In this document: positions 55,745-64,000 of the stretch, in pieces
Numbering within the stretch: position 1 is the stretch's first letter
Layout: the number at the start of each line of letters is the position of its first letter
Source: Tolypeutes matacus
Taxonomy: Eukaryota > Chordata > Mammalia > Cingulata > Chlamyphoridae
DNA length: 64,000 nt
Direction: 5' to 3'
Assembly (NCBI GenBank): GCA_026826555.1
Contig: JAKSZT010017954.1
Coordinates: 4,492,642 to 4,556,641, forward strand
Position numbers and translations under genes: made by a program
Notes under the pieces: model-generated
What the model saw: only the letters and a program-made list of their open reading frames with translations
The model's database searches: none
What the model was told of the DNA's origin: nothing

Positions 55745-55849
55745 TACTCACAATAGGTTTGCACCCACAGGAATGGATTAGCTTTCAGAACATGACTTTC
55801 TGGAGGTACATACAGTTTCAAATCACCACAGTCACAGTCACTTGTCACC

Positions 55850-55970
55850 TCCTCCCAGAAGCCCTCTTTGATGCCCTGGAGGTGAATTAATTCTTTTCCA
55901 CTGTAGTCTTTCCTTAACTTATGCATTATTGGTGTTTCTTTCACAGCAGGGACCAGGTCACATCAGAACT
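55850..55970 (+). mobile_element. L2 LINE fragment
   Basis: CACCTCCTCCCAGAAGCCCTC and the following CTTTCACAGCAGGGACC resemble an L2 3' region. Confidence 0.5.
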
Positions 55971-56017
55971 GCTTGTTTGCATGCCAGTGCTCCCCCCCCA
56001 CCCAGGATGTGAGCTTT

Positions 56018-56140
56018 TCAGTCAACAAATATTTGGTGAGCATTTACTATGCATTTGGCACTCTGCTGGGGCCTGGGGACAGAGTGATGTACAAGCTAGA
56101 ACCCCTGCCCTTTTGGAATACACTTATAATTATTCTACTT
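56018..56140 (+). mobile_element. Ancient LINE/SINE relic
   Basis: TCAACAAATATTTGGTGAGC, CTATGCATTTGGCACTCTGC and GGGGCCTGGGGACAGAG match the same common ancient repeat seen at 43715. Confidence 0.6.
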
Positions 56141-56142
56141 AC

Positions 56143-56189
<47 letters not shown>

Positions 56190-56290
56190 CTGATGTGTAC
56201 ATGTACCTGATATTATATATATGAACCTGAGATATATTTATATGTCCCTGATATATATGTATGTACTTGGCATGTATATATATGATGTGA
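56141..56290 (+). repeat. (TA)n tract with TACCTGATATATA-type minisatellite
   Basis: A roughly 40-bp (TA)n run (56145-56185) is followed by degenerate 18-22 bp units each starting TACCTGAT, GTACCTGAT, GAACCTGAG, GTCCCTGAT or GTACTTGGC to about 56275. Confidence 0.85.
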
Positions 56291-56889
56291 TATGACATTG
56301 TCTAGAATAAACAGGGCTAAAGGCACTATGAAGGGTGAAGGTGGCACCCCATGAAGGGGAGAATAATCACAGATGTTCTGAGATGTTCCAATATTTTGTG
56401 GCTCAGAGCTGGGTGTGTCCCCCACCCCCAACTGAGGGAGGCACATTGCAATTTTTAAAAACTGGCTCCAAATATTACTTTGAAAATGGAAATAATGTGT
56501 GCCCCCCTCTCTCATTTGCTCACTCTTGCTCTTGTTCTCTCTCCCTCTTTTTTTCTCTCTCTGTAACACATACACACACAAACACACACACACTGCTCCT
56601 TTGAGTCTATAGGGAACCAGACAGGGAAGACTACTGAACTTTGAAAACAGTTGCTTAACATTTTCTTAGCGGCTGGGCAGCTTAGGCCCACCTCTGCGCC
56701 ATCCCGCTTTCCAGGGCGGTGTGCTGTCTGCGGGTTCTATCAGCCTAGGCATTTACATGGAGCTCTGGTCGACAACGTTGGGGATGCTGCTGTGCCCTCC
56801 TTCCGTCTGAGGGCCAGCAAGGGTGGATTTAGCAGCCATCACGTAATTGCTGATTTTTGGGGCTGCTGGCATTCGACAGGCCTGGGCTG

Positions 56890-57065
56890 AGTCTCAGCTC
56901 TGACTTTCGCTGGCTGTGAGTTTCAGGTGAGCTGCTTCTCTCAGTCTCAGCTTCCTCTTCTGTAAAATGGGAATGGCGATGACGCCTGCCTCACTTCACC
57001 AGCCTAGCATGGTGCCTATTAACAGTAGCCATCATTACTGCAATTTGCAATGATTATTAGAGTAG
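56890..57065 (+). mobile_element. MIR SINE
   Basis: Contains CTGACTTTCGCTGGCTGTG, TCTCAGCTTCCTCTTCTG, TAAAATGGGAATGGCG. Confidence 0.72.
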
Positions 57066-57135
57066 TAGCTGTCTACACGGTGGCAAAACGAAGCACTAAA
57101 TAATGTGAAAAAGAGACAGCTCAGTCATGGACAGG

Positions 57136-57582
57136 GTCTTAGTCTGCCAGGGCTGCTATGACAAATATCGCACACTGGCTGGTGTAAACAGCAGAAATTT
57201 ATTGGTTTCTTAGGAGGCTAGAAATCCAAAATCAAGGTGTCAGCAAGGCCATGCTTTCTCCAAAGTCCGTAGTGTTTGGGTGGTGGCAATCCTCTGTCAC
57301 TTGGTGGTCTCTCTCTGGCTTCTTCTTCTCCAGCTCAGTTGTCTGTAGGTCCGTCTAGATTTCCTCTCTTTATAAGGATGGCAGCCATATGGATTAAGGC
57401 TCACCCTGATTCACAGATCCTCATCTAACTAGGATCTTTGAAGATCCTACTTGCAAATGAGTCCACACTTAACTAATAGTAACACCTTCAGAAGTCCTAC
57501 TTTTTGGGTTTGCACCCACAGGAATGCAGATGAAGACATGCCCATGTCTTCATGGGGACATGACTGAATCAGCAACAGACAG
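57136..57582 (-). mobile_element. MLT1/MaLR LTR, antisense
   Basis: The plus strand has TTAGTCTGCCAGGGCTGC, ACAGCAGAAATTTATTGG, GGAGGCTAGAAATCCAAAATC, AAGGTGTCAGCAAGGCC, TTTATAAGGATGGCAGCC, GGATTAAGGCTCACCC, the complement of the MaLR LTR pattern. The distal end is less certain. Confidence 0.8.
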
Positions 57583-58399
57583 GGAGTGGACCAGGGGAGC
57601 TCTCACAGTCCCCACTGGGAGAAACCTGACTTGAGCACGTACAAGCTGCCCACCAGTAGCTTAATCAAGTGAGGAGATATCACCACAATATCCAAGCGCC
57701 CATGGTGCTACAGAATGTAGGCGAAGATGGCTATCCTTTTAATTCCTGTGCTCCCCAGCTCAGCTACTCATGAGCACCATTGGGAGAATGGCATGAAATA
57801 GCACTGTAAGGCATGGCGGGATGATGTAATGCAAAGGCAGCATTTTTAAGGCATTGCTGAGTTTTGCCAAGTGGCTAACGTGGGGCAGACTAGTCACAGG
57901 ATGGCTGACATTGTGGACAATGTGACTTTACAAGACCACGCTGATGGAGCTGATGGGTTGTGGTCAGCTATGTCGCCACCAGCAAGCCAATAACCAGTGC
58001 TCCCCTGTAGGTGCTTCCCAGGAGCCAGACCCATGTTTGCCCTTCATATCATAATTCTGGACAGTGCCATCCATGGTCAGGATAAATGGCACCAGGGCTG
58101 TGTAATGTGTTTGCATATTATCTCCCTATAAAGGTTCAGAGAATCTGCAAAGACGTGCATCTTTGCTTGACCCCAAAACCTAGTGACACACGTTCCCCTC
58201 TGCCTTGTCTCCAGTTTCTGAAGCCATGATATAAGTTTTTCTTCAGCTCAGGGCCGACAGCTGTGTGGTGGGGGGATGTGAGTGCAGCTGCCAGCTAAGG
58301 TCAAAATGAGGCCAGCCCTGACCTGTCTTCTGCCCACCTCTCTGGCCTTATGTCTTATGGAGCCTTCTTTCACCCCCAGCACTCTGGTCTACTGAATTG
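57583..58399. other. Unique intergenic sequence, no gene seen
   Basis: No recognised repeat or gene. TGTTTGCATATTATC near 58105 is octamer-like but isolated. Confidence 0.4.
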
Positions 58400-58800
58400 T
58401 AATCAGTGGCTTCCCCAACTGGTCCCACTGTTCCACACATCTGTGCCTTTACTTGCACTACTGCCCACAGCACCCCTTTCCTCTTGACTGCTTCGTGAAT
58501 TCCCACTCAGCCTAAGAGACAGATTTCTTAAGGAGCCCTTCCTGAGCTTCCCCCATCACGTGGGGTTGACCACCTGGCCCTGTCCACATGGTGGGTTGCC
58601 ACTTTTAATATCTTATTACTCTGATCTGGTTGCAGGTCTATCTTCCTGCCTGCTGTCCCTCCCAGACTGAGCTACCAGGGGGCAGGGGTTTGTCTTATAT
58701 ATCCTGTGTCCCTCTGGCTAGAAATATGCCTGGCAGCTAGCAAGCACCTACCATACGCTCTCTCATGGAATCAGCAAATGAATGAAATGTATGAATGGCG
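58400..58800 (+). mobile_element. L2 LINE 3' relic
   Basis: TGTGCCTTTACTTGCACTAC, GGAGCCCTTCCTGAGC, CCTGGCAGCTAGCAAGCACC and AGCAAATGAATGAAATG are L2 3'-end patterns ending in the GAATGAA-type tail. Confidence 0.62.
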
Positions 58801-60594
58801 TGTGCTGAGCAGTACACCCTGCCTTATATATAAATCAGCTCGCCTCCTCTACCCCATTATTACATCCCATTTTGCTTGGTGAGGCTGGGAATGGGTGAAG
58901 CCCAGAAAGAGGCATTGGACATGGAGAAGAAACTCTCCATGGAAATTACAACTTCCTTCCCAGACTTGCCCAGGGCTGGCTTTGCTACTGGGAACATGGG
59001 CTTAAGTTTCCTTTTTCAGACAGGCAGGCTTGCCCCATGAACACTAAGCCTTCGCCTCTTCCCAGGGAGCAGGGCTCCACCTGTCAATGCTGGAGAGTCT
59101 GTCTACTGCTTTGTCTGCCTGATGGGCCGTTGTCTATTGAAATTCTGCCTGCATCCTCAGCGCAGTTCTGCCTGGCTTTTGGAATCTACACAGTAAACAA
59201 CAGTTGGCCGTGAATCAGTGAAGCCAGTTGGCTGACTACTGAGTGCTGTCTAAAGGAGTGTTTGGGTGTCCTCTGGGCCAGTGAGGAGGAAGGTAAGGGA
59301 GTCAAAGGCGGTTCTGCCTCTAGCGTGGCTCTGTGGTTAGGTCATGTCTTTAGTACAGACAAGAGACAATTGTTCTGGTGCAGAATCAGGTCAACTCATG
59401 TTTTCTGAGTGCCAGTGAGATGACCCTGTGTAGGAGATGCTTTCACATGTCCTATATCTCGTTGAACTCTTTTGGGAAGACTGTGAAATGGGCTTTCTAA
59501 TTCCTATTTTCCTGTTGAAGAAAGTAAATTTGAGATGTGAAGTGGTAGGACTGAGACTGGGATTGGACATTATCACTTAAATCTCAGTGCTCTTTCTACC
59601 AGGCAATGTGTTTTATCTGCCTTTTCTTCTTGATTTCTTTTTCTCCTTCAATTTATCTGGTAGACATTAGTGGCTGCTAGGCTGGGAAAAACTCTTATTC
59701 CAAATGTCAGCATTGCCTTTATTGTGTATCCAAAATGGCTCAGGTCTCAACAGCTTATGGTGAAGAGGAAGATATATTAAACTTTCATGCCCGAACTATG
59801 CTACCTCTCTAACCCCGCTCATGAAATACCAGATCTGCAGCCTCCAAATCACTCCCATTTCCCTCCAACCAAGTCTGCACTGCCCTGTGTGCCTTTGAGT
59901 CTATTATAGGTTAGTCAAGGGTAGGCCAGCTGACCCACAGTGTGCCCTTGGTGGTGTGAGGGTAGTCTGACTGCCAGAGCAACCCCAGGACTTCAGCGGC
60001 TTGACTCCCCATGTTTATTTGTCACTCATTTAGCAATCCAGTCAATGCACGTGGAGAGAGAGTGAGGGGTGAGTGTGGAAGGTTCTTATGCGTCACAGTA
60101 GAGATGGCAGATCATCACTTTCTTTAATACTCCCTTGGACAGAATTTGGCCACAAGGTCATTCCAAGGGAAGCCCAAGGAAGAAGAGATGATTCATGAGC
60201 ACCATACCTTTGCCACTCTGGAGAAGTCCTTTCCTCTCTGGATAACAGCTTCCATTTCTGAGACATGGAGGCTTTGAGCGATGTGATCTGTGAGGCTTCT
60301 GCCTCCTCTAAGAGTCTGTGAGTCCCTTGTTCTGTTATCGCCAAACCACATGAGCAGAGTTTTCAAAGCAGATTGGAATTGCTTCTCATTCCTGGCTTGG
60401 CTCCCAAATGTTTTTATCTGTGTGGTAGAGACGGCTCTTCACCAACGAGGCTTTTCAAAATGCTAATCAAAGTATTAGTGCCCCATCATCATTTCTCTCA
60501 AAACAATGTCCGGGCCGATCTCTCTCCTTCTAAATCTTCTGAGAGACCAAATTTGAACTCATTTCCTCAAGGCCAAATGCCAGTCATAAGAAGA
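58801..60594. other. Intergenic sequence with a MIR relic
   Basis: A degraded antisense MIR lies at about 59400-59600 (ATTCCTATTTTCCTGTTG, TGGTAGGACTGAGACTGGG). No gene is seen. Confidence 0.45.
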
Positions 60595-61020
60595 AATCTA
60601 TATGAAATTTTAATTGCAAGATGTTCGGTGCAAATTTAATGAGTGAAATAAGAGATCTGAGAATTCCTGCATTCTCGGCTCATGCATAATGTTGACTTAA
60701 ATTGGCTCTCTGGAGGTGAAGGGAATTGCATTTTTAGAATTTACACACCGAGAGAGCAAATGGAGTGGACTCTAAAGGGTAAGGTCATAAATCAGAACCA
60801 TTTAACCGGCTTTGAGTGATTGCTGGAGACTGTAATGGCAGGGAGAACTGGCAGCGGCCACAAGTGATTACTCTGCCTCCGATTATTGAAATGCTACTCA
60901 ATATTCATAAATCAGTGGTCATTAATCCCCCAAATAGTACCTGTCGGCTTTCTAAATAAATTTCCCACCTGTTAATGGAGATTGAAAGAGGCTGATCGGC
61001 ACTAGCTCAGAACTGAAACA
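60595..61020. promoter_or_regulatory. Candidate enhancer-like conserved block
   Basis: Repeat-free, with two exact copies of TCATAAATCAG (60785-60795, 60905-60915), an octamer-like CATGCATAAT (60681-60690), GGAATTGCATTT and a bicoid/OTX-like ATTAATCCCC (60921-60930). Enhancer function is inferred from motif clustering only. Confidence 0.33.
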
Positions 61021-61959
61021 AATGAGGGCGTTACTCTGACAGACTCAGAAACGTGTCTTTTTGGAATGTGAAGTCACTTGGGGGCAAAGATGTCTCAGCA
61101 GAAACTGCTCTCTGCAAAAGGGGCCTTTTTCAGGCAGTTTCTCCCGATGCCGGGATTTTCTGTAGATAGTCTTGATGTTTATGTCTCAATCTCTGAAATT
61201 TTGCTCAGGACCAAGTCATATAATTTAAAAGCTCCAATGCAATTGCCTGCTCATTCCTGTTTACCCACAGGCATTGGAAAATAAGTGCACAGGGCAAAGG
61301 AAGGCCCTGACACTTATTGGATAACATGGGGCCAAGTGGGGAAAGGAGATGGTAATTGGAGCATCAGTCACTGGGGTGGCAGATTTGCGAAGAAATCGAG
61401 AAATGAAAATGAATGTGAACTCTTAGGGATGTGAAACTGAAGAGTGATTTCATTACTGCAGACATCTCAAGTGTGTGTTCATTTTCTCTTTGCCTTGTTT
61501 CTTGCTTGGCTTCATAAATTTTATCTATCAGTGACCAGACTTCTGGGTAAGAGCATCACTTCGACCCAAATAACAGGCATGTCTCTGTAACTATTGCATT
61601 TTAAATCTGGCAGAAAATGCGATTTGTGTGTGGGTGTGGGGGAGAGATTTTGTATGGATTTCCTCTTACGCCTGGCTTCACCTTGATAAAAAGGGAGTGA
61701 GAGCAGAGGAGGCCGAAAGCAAATGCCATTTTAAAGTGTAATGGCTCAAAATAATAGCATAGACTCTGTGACTTCCAGATGTATTAGTCATAGAGAATAG
61801 AATCCAACATTTTAGCTGCAAAACATGTCCCCTCCTCCCCCTCGGTGGCGGAAGTTGAGGACCAGAGAAGAAGGGGGTCTTGCCCCAAGTTGACAGATCT
61901 GGAACTAAAATTCAGACCCCTTGCCATGAAAAAATAGCAACCGATGAAAAATCCTGTTC
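61021..61959. other. Intergenic sequence with a MIR relic
   Basis: A degraded antisense MIR is at about 61850-61922 (GTCTTGCCCCAAGTTGAC, ACTAAAATTCAGACCCC). The remainder is unique with no gene seen. Confidence 0.45.
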
Positions 61960-62080
61960 CTTAGTGAAGATACGTGGAAACCCTCCCTGCACAAAATCAA
62001 CTTGGCAGTATGTATGCCTTAAAACGGTCCATGTTTTTAACTCCTTCGGAAATAATTCCACTCACCCTTAGCAAAGATTC

Positions 62081-62487
62081 CTTTTTAAAAAAATAGTTAT
62101 TTATTTATTTATCCCCACCTCCCTAGTTGTTTTGTGCTTGCTGTCTGCTCTCTCTGCGTTCTTCTGTGTCTGCTTGTTTTCTCTTTAGGCAGCACCAGGA
62201 ACCGATCCTGGCATCTCCTGGAGTGGAGACAGGCTGCTCAATTTCTTGCGCCACCTCAGCTCCCTGGTCTGCTGCATCTCTTATTGTCTCTTTTCTGTGT
62301 CTTTTTTTGTTGCATCATCTTGCTGCGCCAGCTCTCCGCATGGGCCATCTCTCCACATGGGCCAGCTCTCCTGCGCAGGCCAGCACTCCGCATGGGCCAG
62401 CTTGCCTTTCACCGGAGGCTCTGGGAATCGAACCCTGGACCTCCTATATGGTAGACAGGAGCCCAATTGCTTGAGCCACATCTGCTT
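62081..62487 (-). mobile_element. DAS-type SINE, long composite form, antisense
   Basis: Tail complement TTATTTATTTATTTATCC, then TGTCTGCTCTCTCTGCG, CGATCCTGGCATCTCCTGG, TTGCATCATCTTGCTGCGCC and GAATCGAACCCTGGACCTCC. A perfect 16-bp TSD CCCTTAGCAAAGATTC lies at 62065-62080 and 62488-62503. Confidence 0.95.
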
Positions 62488-62567
62488 CCCTTAGCAAAGA
62501 TTCTTATGTCTAGTAATTAAATCCAAGGAAATAAGTAGAAATATAAAGAGGTTCATGGAAACTTTAG

Positions 62568-62996
62568 TGTAGTGGGCTGAACTGTGTTCCCCAAAAAGAT
62601 GTGTTCAAACCCTAACCCCTGGGACCTGGGATTGTGACCTGATTTGGAAAGAGGGTCTTTGCAGATGTGACCGAGTTAAGAGGAGGCTGTTCTTGGCTGG
62701 GGTGGGCCCTAAATCCAATGACTGGTGTCCTTGAGACAGATATGCAGGCAGAAGGCCATGTGACAACAGAGGCAGGGGTTGGAATGGTGCAGCCAGGGAA
62801 CTTCAAAGGTGGTGGGCAAACACCAGGCGCTGGAAGAGGCAAGGAAGGAGTCTCCCCTGTAGGTTTCTGCTGGAGCACTGTGCTGACAATTTGCTTTTGG
62901 ACTTCTAGCCTCCAGAACTGTGAGAGAATACATTTCTGCTGTTTTAAGCCCTGGGTTTGTGATTATTTGCTGTGGCAGCTCTAGGAAATGAATACA
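62568..62996 (+). mobile_element. MLT1-type MaLR solo LTR
   Basis: Starts TGTAGTGGGCTGAACTG, contains CAAACCCTAACCCCTGG, GGGTCTTTGCAGATGTG, CCCTAAATCCAATGACTGG, GCCATGTGACAACAGAGG, GCCTCCAGAACTGTGAGAG and ends AATGAATACA. This is a nearly full-length LTR in sense orientation. Confidence 0.92.
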
Positions 62997-63504
62997 CTTA
63001 TTTTAAGATATTTAAAGCAACCTACATGCTCAACAGTGGGGGAATATTTATGTAAGCTCTGGAGCATCTGATCATGGGATATAAAGGAGGCATTCAAAGT
63101 AATGTAGCACAGCACTGATGACGGCATGGGGAAAATGCTCATGGGAAGTTAGAAAAGCTGGCCTCAAACAGGTCCCCACAGGGCATTCACACCTATGGAA
63201 AAGATTCATGGTCGAACAGCTGGAAGCAAATTTAAAGGAAGCAATTATTTTCTCTGGGGAATAATTTTTTAACACTCTGGCTGATGTCAAATTTTTGCTA
63301 GAAATAGATATTTTCAACTCGACTTATACTACTTTTGAAAATACAGAAAAGTATGAAAAATGTAGTAAAAACCACCTATCGTACCACTCAGAGATACCAC
63401 GGTTTATTTGGAGCGTAACTTTTGTGCCCAACAATTTGCTAATTGGTGACCTCCCCTGTAGTCTGTACAGTCAGTGAATCATCACAGTATCAAGGTAGGT
63501 GGCT

Positions 63505-63610
63505 CTATCCTAAATTGCTGTGTGACCTCTTGGCAAGTCACTCACCCTCTCTGTTCCTAAGTTTCCTAAGCTGTAAAATGCATGGGCTGTTATGATGATC
63601 TCGAAAGACT
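63505..63610 (+). mobile_element. MIR SINE fragment
   Basis: GCTGTGTGACCTCTTGGCAAG, CACCCTCTCTGTTCC, AGCTGTAAAATGCATGG are the MIR core. Confidence 0.78.
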
Positions 63611-63829
63611 CTGCTCCAAAAATGCTATGAATTCACAACAGTGTGGTTCTCATAAGAATCAGATTCATGGCTTGTCTGATGGGCAGGCAAACTTGGTGAC
63701 TCTGCTTATGTGACCAAGGAGGTCCCTCAACCACATAACACGCCCACCCCTTGAAAATCTACATCTGTCCTTTTACATTCCTGGTCTAGTCACACAGAAA
63801 CCATGTGTCTTCTCCAAGGACCCTCACGC

Positions 63830-63990
63830 AGTTATACCCTGTGCCAGTACCTCGTCCCTTTCTTCTTCCTAGAATACCCTTTCCCACACTTGTCCACAGC
63901 AAGACCCTGCTCAGATGTCCTCTCCTCTTATCAAGGTGGAGTTAGATGCTAATTCTCCCTTATTCTCACAACACCATGCAAAAATTATTA
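63830..63990 (+). mobile_element. L2 LINE fragment
   Basis: TTCCTAGAATACCCTTTCCC and CTGCTCAGATGTCCTCTCC fit an L2 3' region running to the window edge. Confidence 0.55.
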
Positions 63991-64000
63991 TTATAACTCT

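Larger units (their letters stand above)
54996..55830 (-). mobile_element. Lineage-type MaLR/ERVL-like LTR, antisense, copy 3, with two SINEs inside
   Basis: The outer parts, 54996-55372 and 55741-55830, match the LTR at 34302 almost throughout (GACTGAGAAAAATGTCCAAATG, ACATGGCAAGGCACATGG, CTGAATTTCATTCTCATATAAAGG, CCCACAGGAATGGATTAGC). The insert at 55373-55740 consists of two DAS-SINEs. Confidence 0.78.
61960..63290 (+). mobile_element. Old L1 relic with two nested insertions
   Basis: Blocks 61960-62080, 62488-62567 and 62997-63290 read as an old L1 3' region (CAACTTGGCAGTATG, AATCCAAGGAAATAAGTAG, TGCTCAACAGTGGGGGAATA) once the DAS-SINE and the MLT1 LTR are removed. Confidence 0.6.

Noticed and set aside
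56047..56298. 83-codon ORF with an Ile/Tyr repeat
   Set aside because: It is a translation of the (TA)n tract and its minisatellite.
58673..58686. CTCF-like TACCAGGGGGCAGG
   Set aside because: It lies in an L2 relic whose consensus carries a similar GAGGGCAGGG stretch, so the match is likely inherited from the repeat.
5323..62487. Repeated similar blocks that might be read as a CRISPR-like array
   Set aside because: The blocks are dispersed SINE copies with TSDs on both strands, not regularly spaced repeats; the genome is eukaryotic.

Overview
The window is mammalian nuclear DNA from an intergenic or intronic region. I found no intact protein-coding gene, exon, functional tRNA/rRNA gene or CRISPR array. 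The best organism call is an armadillo (Dasypus or a close relative). The main diagnostic signal is eight copies of a tRNA-derived SINE with pol III A- and B-box sequences, present as monomer and dimer or composite forms. This matches what is described for the DAS-SINE family of Dasypus novemcinctus. Pan-mammalian relics (MIR, L2, MER5A/MER20, MLT1, MLT2-like LTRs) fit a placental mammal.

Layout: 1-4405 is the 3' two thirds of a sense-strand LINE-1 (end of ORF1, a broken ORF2, poly-A). 4.4-13.5 kb is largely unique, with two antisense DAS-SINEs and a solo LTR with perfect target-site duplications (TSDs) at 8613-9197. 13.5-26 kb holds a retroposon flanked by a 35-bp perfect direct repeat, several hAT/MIR relics (two of them split by later insertions) and an old L1 split by an LTR. 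26-32 kb is poor in recognisable repeats and contains candidate conserved non-coding blocks. 31.8-39.2 kb is a dense nest of ERVL-type LTRs, L1 relics, a DAS-SINE and ancient repeats. 40-42 kb contains a 153-bp local duplication. 44-47.7 kb holds a dimeric DAS-SINE with its TSD, an antisense L1 and an ERVL-type LTR. 48-54 kb is mostly unique with MIR/MLT1 relics. 55-57.6 kb holds a lineage-type LTR in which two DAS-SINEs landed at the same site. 57.6-64 kb is mostly unique, with another regulatory candidate and an L1 relic interrupted by both a DAS-SINE and an MLT1 LTR.

The functional content is transposon biology. L1 supplies the reverse transcriptase and endonuclease type that moves pol III SINEs, and most DAS copies show the expected A-rich tail and 10-16 bp TSDs. 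Nested insertions give relative ages: MER20, old L1 and ancient repeats are hosts; MLT1 and lineage LTRs are later; DAS-SINEs are generally youngest. I did not find a previously undescribed biological system. The most unusual observations are the double same-site SINE insertion, the 35-bp direct repeat around a retroposon, and the 153-bp block copied into an L2 relic. Repeat family names come from pattern recognition without a database search.
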